Under the pieces are notes generated by a model. It saw nothing but the letters and a program-made list of their open reading frames with translations, made no database searches and had not been told where the DNA came from. A stretch of DNA of 64,000 nt from JAQUBU01 sp036677685 (GTDB lineage: Bacteria; Bacillota; Syntrophomonadia; Syntrophomonadales; Syntrophomonadaceae), in contig JAVBWA010000049.1 in NCBI GenBank assembly GCA_036677685.1, forward strand, positions 25,851 to 89,850, in the 5' to 3' direction. Positions within the stretch are counted from its first letter, which is position 1, and each line of letters opens with the position of its first letter. Below, in pieces: positions 34,817 through 43,572 of this stretch. A program made the translations under genes and the position numbers.

Positions 34817-35566
34817 ATGACAAAACAAAGACCGGAAAAAGCCAATATTTTAGGCTGTATGATCGACCTCGTCGACATGGAACAAGCTCTAATGGCCATT
34901 GACAGAATAGTTGCCAATGGTAAACCCAGTCAAATAATAACACTCAATGCCGAAATAGTATATACTGCGCAAAATGATCAGTCTCTGCGTAATATTATAA
35001 ATTCTGCGCAAATGGTTACTCCCGATGGTATAGGTATAGTGTGGGGTGCTCGCCTTCTGGGCTACAAAATAAAAAACCGGGTTACAGGAATCGACCTGGT
35101 TCATCACCTATGTGAGCTGGCTGCAGCCAAGGGCTGGAAAATTTATCTCTTCGGGGCTGCTCCTGGAGTGGCAGAACTGGCGGCGCAGAACCTAAGCAAA
35201 GAATATCAAGGCTTAAAAATATGCGGTTGCCGCGATGGATATTTCGCAGAATCAGATGTGGAAAACATAATCAAGGATATCAAATCGCAAGCTCCGGAGA
35301 TTCTTTTGATTGCCTTGGGCGCACCCAAGCAGGAAATTTTTATTAGAAAGCACAAGAATGAACTTGGAGTGCCGGTTTGTCTTGGTGTAGGGGGCAGCTT
35401 CGATGTGTTGTCCGGAATTAAATCACGCGCCCCTAGTTTATTTATAAAGTTGAATTTGGAATGGTTCTACCGTTTGTTGGCTGAACCCAGCCGGTTTAAA
35501 CGCCAGCTGGCCTTGCCGAAATTCGCTTTGATGGTAATTAAGAGCAAGTACTTTTCTCGAGACTAG
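34817..35566 (+). CDS. WecG/TagA/CpsF-family glycosyltransferase
   Basis: The 249-residue protein begins at ATG 34817 behind GCGAGGGA; the frame is open upstream through R1 remnant L, but that part is unlikely to be translated. Family motifs are TLNAEIVYTAQND, VTPDGIGIVWGARLLG, YLFGAAPGVAELAA and GVGGSFDVLSGIKSRAP. Members transfer N-acetylmannosamine or related sugars to lipid-linked GlcNAc in wall polymer synthesis. The sugar is not determined by sequence. Confidence 0.88.
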   Translation: MTKQRPEKANILGCMIDLVDMEQALMAIDRIVANGKPSQIITLNAEIVYTAQNDQSLRNIINSAQMVTPDGIGIVWGARLLGYKIKNRVTGIDLVHHLCELAAAKGWKIYLFGAAPGVAELAAQNLSKEYQGLKICGCRDGYFAESDVENIIKDIKSQAPEILLIALGAPKQEIFIRKHKNELGVPVCLGVGGSFDVLSGIKSRAPSLFIKLNLEWFYRLLAEPSRFKRQLALPKFALMVIKSKYFSRD

Positions 35567-35624
35567 GAATATCTATTTTACAGCATGCCAAGTTGCATCC
35601 CCTTAGGGGAGAGGAGGACAAGCA

Positions 35625-37757
35625 GTGGAAAACAAGCGGATATTTGCCCTGGATATCGGCACCCGAAAGATAATCGGCTTGCTTATGCAGAAAAACGAAA
35701 CCGGCTATGAGATACTAGCCAGTGAAATGATTGAACACAGCACCAGGGCCATGATGGACGGCCAGATCCACGATGTGGAAGCCGTGGCCTCCACTATACA
35801 GGCTATAAAAAATAAGATTGAAGAAAAACTGGACATAAAACTTGAATCAGCGGCGGTAGCGGCAGCGGGGCGCGCTTTAAAAACTGCCGTAGGGACTACC
35901 CGCAAAAAGCGAATCCTGATGGATGAAATAAGCGGGGAAGAAGTCCGCGCCCTGGAAATCGAAGCGGTTCACCAGGCCCAGTACCTGCTGGGTCAGGAAG
36001 AAATAAACAGCAAAGACCGGAGCAACTATTTTTGTGTGGGTTACAGCGTAATCAGCTACCAGTTGGAGGACCAGGAAATAGTCAGTCTGGTTGGACAGGT
36101 AGGCTTTGAAATTGGCGTAAAATTGATCGCAACTTTCCTTCCCCGGGTGGTCGTGGACAGTCTCTTTTCCTCCTTGAAAAGAGTGGGATTGAATATCTTT
36201 AGTCTAACCCTGGAACCGATCGCGGCTCTGGCCATAACCATTCCACCCAGTATGCGCTTGTTGAATCTGGCCTTGGTGGATGTAGGAGCCGGCACCTCAG
36301 ACATTGCGGTAGTTAAAAATGGCAATATATTCGCTTATGCCATGGTCCCAATGGGGGGCGACCGGTTAACCGAATTGCTGGCGGCGCGTTACCTGCTCGA
36401 TTTTAATCATGCTGAAAGCATCAAACGCTTACTATCCACCCAGGAGGAGGTGGAGATCAGGGACGTACTGGGTAATCATTCGGTCTTGGCTTCATCTGAA
36501 GTAATTCAAGATATAAAACCCGGGATAGAGCAATTGGTTGATGAAATAAGCCGCAACATTCTGGAACTCAACCAGAAGACTCCCGATGCCGTAATTTGTG
36601 TGGGTGGGGGAAGTATGACACCGGGCTTGACTGCCATTCTGGCCGACAAATTGGCCTTGCCCAAGAACCGGGTGGGAATAAAAACCCCTGAGAGTTTCGA
36701 GAATCTCAAAATTGATGCTGAATACCTAAAAGGTGCCCAGGGTGTCACACCTCTGGGTATTGCCTACTATTCTTTTGCCAAGCTGCCCGTTCCTTTCATC
36801 AAAGTGAGTGTAAACGGACGTGAAATTGCTCTGTGGAATATGGGCGAAGTCAATATATCCACCGCCTTGTTGAGCTCGGGAACCGGTTTGGCCAATATCT
36901 ATGGTAAACCGGGTCTGGGCAAAACCATTGAAGTTAATGGCGAAGTAAAAGTTTTCAAAGGGGAAATGGGCACTCCTCCCATAATCAAGCTTAACGGTAA
37001 TGATGCCTCACTTGATACCGCCGTGGAGGAAGGCGACAAACTTGAGTTTACTCCCGGGCGCAATGGCAAACCGGCGCTTGTTTATGTAAAAGATCTGCTT
37101 CCGGGGGCTAACGGATATGTTACGGTAAATGGGGAGAATATTGATTTAAAAGCGGTTGCTTTTGTGAACGGCCAGGAACGCGGAATTGATGACGAAATAC
37201 CGGACCGGGCCAAGGTTGAGTTTAAGGCCCTTAACAACCTCATAAATATTTTAAAACTGGTGGGTATTTCTGAACACTGGCTGGAAGAGAAAAATTATCG
37301 CTATTATTTAAATGACGAAGAAAAATTGCTGCCCTGGATAGCGGTAAAGGTCAAAGTGAATGGCCAACCTGCTAATTTCCAGGAAAATATAGCTTTCGGC
37401 TCCGAAGTATCCTATACCTTAAGCCAAATTCGGCCGCGGATCGGAGATTTATTGAAAGACCCCGAAGCCTTGCAGATGATCGTCACTGTCAACGGAAAAA
37501 ATGTCCGGCTGGAGGGTAAGGGAGCCTTAATCAAAATGGACGGCAAAGTCGTAGGATTGGATGCTGAAGTAGAAGATGGGGCCAGGATTGTTCTGGATCA
37601 AAATGAGAGCAATGCAATGCTCAGCGACATATTTAAGGTGGTAGAGATGGAGCCCGGGGTCAACGGGAGGCTAAAAATCAAAGTTGATGGTGAACCCGCC
37701 GGCTTTACTACCCCCATATACAACCACAGCAAAATAGAATTGGTATGGGAAGAATAA
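35625..37757 (+). CDS. FtsA/PilM-like actin-fold protein with C-terminal VNG repeats
   Basis: Residues 1-385 form an actin-like (ASKHA) domain with the FtsA layout: phosphate 1 FALDIGTRKIIGLL, phosphate 2 LALVDVGAGTSDIAVV and adenosine motif AVICVGGGSMTPGL. The remaining ~325 residues hold at least four or five related units with a V-N-G core (KVSVNGREI, YVTVNGENI, KVKVNGQPA, IVTVNGKNV), each followed by GxEVxxGD/ARI/VEL-type strands. These look like small beta-grasp modules. The role may be in cell division or envelope assembly; the domain combination is unusual to me. Confidence 0.75.
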   Translation: MENKRIFALDIGTRKIIGLLMQKNETGYEILASEMIEHSTRAMMDGQIHDVEAVASTIQAIKNKIEEKLDIKLESAAVAAAGRALKTAVGTTRKKRILMDEISGEEVRALEIEAVHQAQYLLGQEEINSKDRSNYFCVGYSVISYQLEDQEIVSLVGQVGFEIGVKLIATFLPRVVVDSLFSSLKRVGLNIFSLTLEPIAALAITIPPSMRLLNLALVDVGAGTSDIAVVKNGNIFAYAMVPMGGDRLTELLAARYLLDFNHAESIKRLLSTQEEVEIRDVLGNHSVLASSEVIQDIKPGIEQLVDEISRNILELNQKTPDAVICVGGGSMTPGLTAILADKLALPKNRVGIKTPESFENLKIDAEYLKGAQGVTPLGIAYYSFAKLPVPFIKVSVNGREIALWNMGEVNISTALLSSGTGLANIYGKPGLGKTIEVNGEVKVFKGEMGTPPIIKLNGNDASLDTAVEEGDKLEFTPGRNGKPALVYVKDLLPGANGYVTVNGENIDLKAVAFVNGQERGIDDEIPDRAKVEFKALNNLINILKLVGISEHWLEEKNYRYYLNDEEKLLPWIAVKVKVNGQPANFQENIAFGSEVSYTLSQIRPRIGDLLKDPEALQMIVTVNGKNVRLEGKGALIKMDGKVVGLDAEVEDGARIVLDQNESNAMLSDIFKVVEMEPGVNGRLKIKVDGEPAGFTTPIYNHSKIELVWEE

Positions 37758-37783
37758 AAATTGGGAAGAGGAAGGGAGTAGTA

Positions 37784-37819
37784 TTGTCTACAACTTTCCG
37801 GGAATACCTTGCAATATAA
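37784..37819 (+). pseudogene. Possible 5' remnant of a gene cut by R1 copy M
   Basis: A TTG behind GAGGAAGGGAG opens an 11-codon frame (MSTTFREYLAI) that ends at the TAA of repeat copy M. It could be the start of a lost gene. It is too short to identify. Confidence 0.2.
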
Positions 37820-37949
37820 CGAGGCGAAAAAAGGTCCCCCGCTTCTATAACGGTCAGGTTCTCGTAAACAAAACAGGTAGCGGGTTCTAATCTCCCGCCT
37901 CGTTGCAGCAGTATGTTGAAACTGCTCTGCAGTTTCTTTGATGCTTAAA
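37815..37949 (+). repeat. R1 repeat copy M
   Basis: Full-length: head TATAACGAGGCGAAAA, hairpin 1 (slightly altered, GCTTCTATAACGG), hairpin 2, closing arm CGCCTCGTTGCAGCAG, tail hairpin GAAACTGCTCTGCAGTTTC and end TTGATGCTTAAA. Copy N follows in tandem. The pair accounts for most of the 342-base gap. Confidence 0.93.
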
Positions 37950-38078
37950 CGAGGTGAAAAGATGTCCCCCGCTTCTTTAATCGGGTTCCTATTAATAAAA
38001 CAGGAGGTGGGTTTTAATCCCTCACCTCGTTGCAGCAGTGCGAAAGAAGCTGCTCCGTAGTTTCTTCCAATGCTTAAA
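37950..38078 (+). repeat. R1 repeat copy N
   Basis: Tandem to M. The head is ACGAGGTGAAAA and the closing arm CTCACCTCGTTGCAG: the GGTG/CACC pairing is a compensated change from GGCG/CGCC in copy M beside it. Hairpin 2 also has matched changes (GGAGGTGGG/ CCCTCACC). The tail hairpin is imperfect (AGAAGCTGCTCCGTAGTTTC). Confidence 0.93.
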
Positions 38079-38099
38079 CGGTGACTAGCTTCGAAGATG

Positions 38100-38702
38100 C
38101 TAATTGCGACAAATGTTCTCTAATAAAATTCTATTGTGCGTGTGCCGTAACTCCTCATTGAGTAAATCTACTCCCATCACTTCCTTAACATACCTTCCCA
38201 TAATTATCGGAAAGGACAGCCCGCTTAACAAATGTAGCGCTTTCAAGGATATAATATATTCGTCCTGGTCGGGTCTTATAAGGCTGATAGTCTGTTTTAT
38301 CAACTCAAACCCCTGGGTTTTGAGAAATGTAATATATTCAACCTGTAAGTCGAGCGGATTATCATGAATTGCATGGTTGATCATATTCTTAATAATATCA
38401 GGATATTTAAACAGGATGTCGGTGTAGTTTTTCACAAATATGGCTAATTTGTTTTCCTCATCGTCGCCAGGGATTTGCAGACATTTGAATGCATTCTTTA
38501 ACTGATCAGTAACACTTTTTAATGCTTCATCGATTAAGGCGTCTTTGGAGCCAAAATGATAGTTAACCGCTGCTATGTTTACACCTGCTTGGGCGGCAAC
38601 TTTTCTAATTGTAATGCTTTGAAAACCTTCTTCCGCAATCATATCCATGGCAACTCGCATTATTTTTTCTTTGGTTGGAAGGGTTTCCGTTGGGTTTTTC
38701 AT
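38100..38702 (-). CDS. TetR/AcrR-family transcriptional regulator
   Basis: The 200-residue protein starts at ATG 38702 behind GGAGGTG. The N-terminal HTH reads FQSITIRKVAAQAGVNIAAV and NYHFGSKDALIDEAL (about residues 28-60), followed by an all-helical ligand-binding and dimer domain. It is divergent from the giant activase gene with 170 bases between, containing palindromes suited to an operator, so it probably represses that gene in response to an unknown ligand, perhaps an acyl-CoA (inference). Confidence 0.88.
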   Translation of the reverse strand: MKNPTETLPTKEKIMRVAMDMIAEEGFQSITIRKVAAQAGVNIAAVNYHFGSKDALIDEALKSVTDQLKNAFKCLQIPGDDEENKLAIFVKNYTDILFKYPDIIKNMINHAIHDNPLDLQVEYITFLKTQGFELIKQTISLIRPDQDEYIISLKALHLLSGLSFPIIMGRYVKEVMGVDLLNEELRHTHNRILLENICRN

Positions 38703-38744
38703 TTTAGCACCTCCATGTTTGCAACGCTGTTTAAAACGATTGTG

Positions 38745-38763
38745 GAACATTGGCCCGATGTTC
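38745..38763. promoter_or_regulatory. Candidate TetR operator palindrome
   Basis: GAACAT-7-ATGTTC is a perfect inverted repeat in the TetR-activase intergenic region, upstream of the activase promoter. A second palindrome CATTG-7-CAATG lies at 38835-38851, between that promoter and the start codon. Confidence 0.4.
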
Positions 38764-38785
38764 TCAATATACTGTGAAACTACGA

Positions 38786-38814
38786 TTGACAAGAGTATAT
38801 TTCTATTTTAAGAT
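38786..38814 (+). promoter_or_regulatory. SigA-type promoter of the activase gene
   Basis: TTGACA (38786-38791), 17-base spacer, TAAGAT (38809-38814), about 60 bases upstream of the start. Confidence 0.65.
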
Positions 38815-38872
38815 AAAAATAGGAATAATTCAAACATTGTTTTAATCAATGATTGAATTACTGGGGGTAAAA

Positions 38873-41800
38873 ATGTACGATATACTTCGTATGGGTCTGG
38901 ATATAGGTTCAACAACTGTGAAACTAGTCATCATGGATGATGAAGGAACAATCATTTACGAGGGTTATCGCCGCCATTATGCAGAAACTAAAAAACACAG
39001 TATTGAATTGCTTGTCAAGGCATTTGAACAGTTGGGCGACCGACGCCTTACCCCTATGGTCAGCGGGTCGGCGGGAATCACCCTCTCCTTGGGTTTGGGC
39101 ATTACTTACATCCAGGAAGTCATTGCGTGTAATCATACAATTGAGCGGTTCATCCCTCAGACTGATGTAGCTATCGAATTGGGCGGCGAAGATGCCAAGC
39201 TTACTTTTTTCCGCGACGGTTTGGATCATAGGATGAATGGAATCTGTGCCGGCGGGACCGGGGCTTTTATAGATCAAATGGCCACTTTATTGGGTACAGA
39301 TGCCCAGGGCTTGGATGAGTTGGCCCGTCATTTTACCAACCTGTATCCGGTGGCAGCCCGCTGTGGTGTTTTTGCCAAAACCGATATTCAAGTGCTTTTA
39401 AATGAAGGTGCACGCAAAGAAGATATTGCCGCTTCAGTATTTCAAGCGGTTGTCAATCAGACCATCAGCGGCCTGGCAGCTGGGAAGGCTATAACCGGTA
39501 ATATTGCTTTTCTTGGCGGACCTTTGCACTTTTTATCCCAACTGCGCCAAAGGTTTAAGGAAACCCTGAAACTCAGTGATCAACAGGCATTGTTTCCCCA
39601 GCGGGGGCAGTTCTTTGTGGCGATGGGTGCCGCCCTGGCATCCGGTACAAGTCCTGTGACCCGTTTGTCGGCAATTATTAAGAGCTTGAAGGATTTAGAT
39701 CTTAGCGGTCAAGAAATTTCACGCCTTAAACCTTTATTCAACAATACATTGGAACTGGAAAATTTCCAAAAAAGACATTATAGAAACCGGGTCGATACCA
39801 AAGATTTGGATTCCTTTGCCGGAGATTGCTTTCTGGGCATAGATGCGGGATCGACTACGACCAAGGCCGTTTTAATCGATGAAACCGGCAATCTCCTGTA
39901 TTCTTTCTATGCCAACAATACCGGCAGCCCTTTGAACTCTGCACGCAATATCTTGGAAGACATATATCGCCGTTTGCCTTCTTCAGCTACCATTGCCAAT
40001 TCGGCAGTAACCGGATATGGTGAAGGGCTTTTAAAAGCCGCCCTGCATATGGATATCGGGGAAGTGGAAACAGTGTCCCACTACACTGCTGCACGCTTTT
40101 TTAATCCTGATGTGGACTTGATATTGGATATTGGCGGGCAGGACATGAAGTGTCTAAAAATCAAGGATGGAATCATTGAGAATATAATGTTGAACGAAGC
40201 CTGTTCTTCGGGTTGCGGTTCCTTTATTGAGGGCTTTGCCAACTCGTTAAATGTCGGTGTACAGGATTTTGCCAGGATTGCTTTAAATTCCTCGCAACCG
40301 GTAGATTTGGGTTCACGCTGTACCGTGTTTATGAACTCTATGGTGAAACAGGCCCAGAAAGAAGGGGCCGCACTGGAAGACATTTCGGCCGGACTTTCAT
40401 ATTCGGTAATTAAAAATGCCTTGTTTAAGGTTATCAAGATGAGAAATCCTCAGGATTTAGGGGATAAAATTATAGTTCAAGGCGGGGCCTTCCAAAATGA
40501 TGCAGTGTTAAGAAGCCTGGAGCTCATTACCGGCAAAGAAGTTTTAAGAACCAATATTTCGGCATTGATGGGAGCTTTCGGAGCTGCATTAATCGCCCGG
40601 GACCGTAATGTTAAAGGAATGCCGAGTTCAATTTTATCCCCGGAACACTTGCAGCATTTTGCAATTAAGACCGATTTGAAACGCTGTGGCGGCTGCGGCA
40701 ACAATTGCCTGCTTACGAGCAGCAAATTCCCGGATGGCGGTCGATATATATCAGGTAACCGCTGTGAAAATACCTTTGGTAAAGCCAAGGCCGCCCAGTC
40801 CCTCCCCAACCTTTATGATTACAAGCTAAAACGCCTCCTGGCTTATGAACCATTACCGGAAAGCCAGGCCAGAAGAGGAGTTATGGGCATCCCTATGGTT
40901 CTTAACATGTATGAAAACTACCCCTTTTGGTTTACTTTTTTCACCGAATTAAAATTCAGAGTGGAGACTTCCCCGCGCTCATCGCGGGCGCTATATGAAA
41001 TGGGCAATAATACCATACCTTCGGATACCGCCTGTTTCCCCGCCAAACTGGTCCATGGTCATATTGCATCATTGATTATGCAGGGTGTAAAGCACATTTT
41101 TTACCCGTCCATAATATACGAACGTTTGGAACAAAAAGAAGCCAACCATCATTTTAATTGCCCCATGGTTATTTCTTATCCCGAGCTTATAAAAAACAAT
41201 ATGAGTATTATTGGAGAAAACGGTATTAATTTAATGATTCCGTTCCTTCCGTACGATAACCAGAAACAGCTTGGTATTCGCCTATATCAGGAATTAGAGA
41301 CTTTCGGAATCTCAAAAACGGAAATTAGCCGAGCAGTTAAGCGAGCCTGGGAAGAAGATAAGCGCTTCAAGGCGGAGATTCGGGAAAAAGGCAAAGAGGT
41401 AGTGGAGTATCTTGAGCAAACCGGAAAACAAGGAATTGTGCTGGCTGGGAGGCCTTATCACCTGGACCCGGGAATAAACCATGGAATACCGGAGATGATT
41501 AATTCCCTTGGCATGGCGGTTATAACTGAAGATGCAATTGCCCACCTGGGCAAGGTTGAAAGACCAATCAGGGTTATTGACCAATGGATGTATCATTCAC
41601 GCCTTTATGCAGCAGCCCAATTTGTCAGCACCCAAGCTCATTTGGAATTGGTTCAGCTTAATTCCTTTGGCTGCGGTCTGGATGCCATAACGGCTGATCA
41701 AGTTCAAGAAATTTTAAGTTCCACCGGCAAGGTTTACACCGTCCTTAAAATAGATGAGGGAAGCAATTTAGGTGCAGCTCGAATTCGAATCCGTTCTTTG

Positions 41801-43186
41801 TTGGCAACAGCCATCGATGGGGGTAAAAGAGTTCAGCCAGTCATGAAAGAGCCTCCATGCCTCCAGCGAAGCATTGTTTTTACTAAGGCAATGAAGAAAA
41901 AACATACCATATTATTTCCCCAGATGTCCCCTATGCATTTTATTTTTCTCGAAACAGTATTGGCAAGTGAAGGATATAATGCAGAATTGCTGCCATCTGT
42001 TGAAAAGCAGGTGGTGGATGAAGGAATCAAATATGTAAACAATGATGCCTGCTATCCCGCAATTATGGTAATTGGACAGCTATTGGAAGCACTAAAGTCA
42101 GGCAAATATGATCTTAACAACACCTCGGTGGTCATAAGTCAAACTGGTGGCGGGTGCCGGGCAACCAACTATATCGGCCTGCTTAGAAAGGCATTAAAAG
42201 AGGCTGGCTTTACAAATATACCCGTATTATCAGCCAACCTGTACGGAGCTGAAAAGAATCCAGGGTTTAAGATTACACTCAAGCTTATTAAAAAGGCGAT
42301 TACCGCAGTTGTATATGGTGATTTGCTAATGCGGGTCCTGCACCGCGTTCGGCCCTATGAAAAAATCCCGGGCTCAGCGGAATTGCTTTACGATAGGTGG
42401 GTCGAGCGCTGTAAAGAACAGTTGCTGACCGGAAACAAAAAAGAATTCGAAACCAACTTGAGGGGAATCATCGAAGAATTTGATCAGCTCGAAATATCAA
42501 CTATGCGAAAGCCCCGGGTGGGTATAGTAGGAGAAATTTTGGTCAAATACCATCCAACTGCCAACAATCATATTGTGGGGATATTGGAAAATGAGGGAGC
42601 GGAAGTTGTATTACCCGACCTGTTGGATTTTTTCCTATACTGTGCCTATGATTATATTTTTGATGCCAGGTATTTATCGGGAAAGGCCAGGTCTTTATAT
42701 ATTGGGAAGTTGTTTATTAATTATCTGGAAAGTCGGAGGAAGTTGATGAACTCCCTTTTAGATGAAAGTGAGCGCTTCAAATCTCCCGTTTCTATTTACC
42801 ATAAGGTCAAACTGGCCGAGCAAATTATGTCACTGGGGCACCATTGCGGCGAAGGTTGGCTTCTAACCGCAGAGATGATTGATCTGATTAACAGCGGAGT
42901 TCCCAATATCGTATGTGTACAGCCTTTTGGCTGTCTTCCCAACCATGTTACCGGCAAAGGTATGATGAAAGAGCTTAAAAACCATTATCCGCAGGCCAAT
43001 ATAACGGCTTTGGATTACGATCCCGGCGCTAGTGAGGTAAATCAGCTCAATCGATTAAAACTTATGCTTTCAGTAGCGTTTAAAAACCTGCAGATTAAGA
43101 GCGATATATATGGCAGTGCGGTCAAATCGGAGGGTTATAGTGACAAATTAGCAGATGACAGCCTGCTTGTATTAGACTCCAACTAA
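38873..43186 (+). CDS. Giant acyl-CoA dehydratase activase-type protein (two activase domains, DUF2229, dehydratase-like C-terminus)
   Basis: The 1437-residue protein starts at ATG 38873, five bases after GGGGG. Two BadF/HgdC-type activase domains lie in tandem: the first with LDIGSTTVKLVIMDDEG and CAGGTGAFIDQMA, the second (from ~310) with LGIDAGSTTTKAVLIDE, GGQDMKCLK and SSGCGSFIEGF. The Cys in each would bind a bridging [4Fe-4S] cluster. A Cys-rich knuckle (CGGCGNNCLLTSS), a DUF2229 region (MVLNMYENYPFWFTFFTELK in outline) and a 2-hydroxyacyl-CoA dehydratase-like C-terminus (NNDACYPAIMVIGQ, QTGGGCRATNY) follow. It probably couples ATP hydrolysis to low-potential electron transfer; the partner enzyme is unknown. 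Confidence 0.88.
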   Translation: MYDILRMGLDIGSTTVKLVIMDDEGTIIYEGYRRHYAETKKHSIELLVKAFEQLGDRRLTPMVSGSAGITLSLGLGITYIQEVIACNHTIERFIPQTDVAIELGGEDAKLTFFRDGLDHRMNGICAGGTGAFIDQMATLLGTDAQGLDELARHFTNLYPVAARCGVFAKTDIQVLLNEGARKEDIAASVFQAVVNQTISGLAAGKAITGNIAFLGGPLHFLSQLRQRFKETLKLSDQQALFPQRGQFFVAMGAALASGTSPVTRLSAIIKSLKDLDLSGQEISRLKPLFNNTLELENFQKRHYRNRVDTKDLDSFAGDCFLGIDAGSTTTKAVLIDETGNLLYSFYANNTGSPLNSARNILEDIYRRLPSSATIANSAVTGYGEGLLKAALHMDIGEVETVSHYTAARFFNPDVDLILDIGGQDMKCLKIKDGIIENIMLNEACSSGCGSFIEGFANSLNVGVQDFARIALNSSQPVDLGSRCTVFMNSMVKQAQKEGAALEDISAGLSYSVIKNALFKVIKMRNPQDLGDKIIVQGGAFQNDAVLRSLELITGKEVLRTNISALMGAFGAALIARDRNVKGMPSSILSPEHLQHFAIKTDLKRCGGCGNNCLLTSSKFPDGGRYISGNRCENTFGKAKAAQSLPNLYDYKLKRLLAYEPLPESQARRGVMGIPMVLNMYENYPFWFTFFTELKFRVETSPRSSRALYEMGNNTIPSDTACFPAKLVHGHIASLIMQGVKHIFYPSIIYERLEQKEANHHFNCPMVISYPELIKNNMSIIGENGINLMIPFLPYDNQKQLGIRLYQELETFGISKTEISRAVKRAWEEDKRFKAEIREKGKEVVEYLEQTGKQGIVLAGRPYHLDPGINHGIPEMINSLGMAVITEDAIAHLGKVERPIRVIDQWMYHSRLYAAAQFVSTQAHLELVQLNSFGCGLDAITADQVQEILSSTGKVYTVLKIDEGSNLGAARIRIRSLLATAIDGGKRVQPVMKEPPCLQRSIVFTKAMKKKHTILFPQMSPMHFIFLETVLASEGYNAELLPSVEKQVVDEGIKYVNNDACYPAIMVIGQLLEALKSGKYDLNNTSVVISQTGGGCRATNYIGLLRKALKEAGFTNIPVLSANLYGAEKNPGFKITLKLIKKAITAVVYGDLLMRVLHRVRPYEKIPGSAELLYDRWVERCKEQLLTGNKKEFETNLRGIIEEFDQLEISTMRKPRVGIVGEILVKYHPTANNHIVGILENEGAEVVLPDLLDFFLYCAYDYIFDARYLSGKARSLYIGKLFINYLESRRKLMNSLLDESERFKSPVSIYHKVKLAEQIMSLGHHCGEGWLLTAEMIDLINSGVPNIVCVQPFGCLPNHVTGKGMMKELKNHYPQANITALDYDPGASEVNQLNRLKLMLSVAFKNLQIKSDIYGSAVKSEGYSDKLADDSLLVLDSN

Positions 43187-43258
43187 TTTCCAATTGATAT
43201 TGATATCGGCAGACAAAAATCCCGACGAAACAGCCAAGCTGAATAATCATAACCTAAG

Positions 43259-43279
43259 GAGAGCAAGGTCTCTTTTTAT
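43259..43279 (+). terminator. Weak terminator after the activase gene
   Basis: AGAGA-GCAAGG-TCTCT (about 5 bp) followed by TTTTATT, directly abutting repeat copy O. Confidence 0.4.
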
Positions 43280-43393
43280 TAAGCATTGGAAGAAACTGCT
43301 GCAACGAGGCGGGGGATCAGAACCCGCCTCTTGTTTTGTTAATGGGAACCCGACCGATAAAAGAAGCGGGAAACATCTTTTCGCCTCGTTATA
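43279..43393 (-). repeat. R1 repeat copy O (tail hairpin deleted)
   Basis: Reverse-oriented. The tail end TTAAGCATTGGAAGAAACTGC is joined straight to TGCAACGAGGCGGG, so half of the tail hairpin is lost. Hairpins 2 and 1 and the head (CGCCTCGTTATA) remain. Confidence 0.9.
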
Positions 43394-43544
43394 CTGAAAT
43401 AGGCTGTGAATAATCTGGTAAGAATATAAATGTACAGAAGAATAGATGTTGGGAGTAGGCTGGTGTTAAATAAACAATTATTGACTCAGTTTAATTTTGC
43501 AAGAGGGGTTTATTTTTTTGGATAATAATATTAAAATAAATAAA

Positions 43545-43561
43545 AGTCAAACAAGGTCAAA
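43545..43561 (+). promoter_or_regulatory. CtsR operator overlapping the ctsR ribosome-binding region
   Basis: The direct heptad repeat AGTCAAA-CAA-GGTCAAA fits the CtsR box (RGTCAAA-N3-RGTCAAA). It ends 11 bases before the ctsR start and abuts the Shine-Dalgarno AAAGGA. Confidence 0.85.
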
Positions 43562-43572
43562 GGATGAACGAT

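Noticed and set aside
43194..43397. A 67-codon plus-strand ORF after the activase gene
   Set aside because: Half of it is repeat copy O read through, it lacks a Shine-Dalgarno, and it overlaps a terminator-like hairpin.
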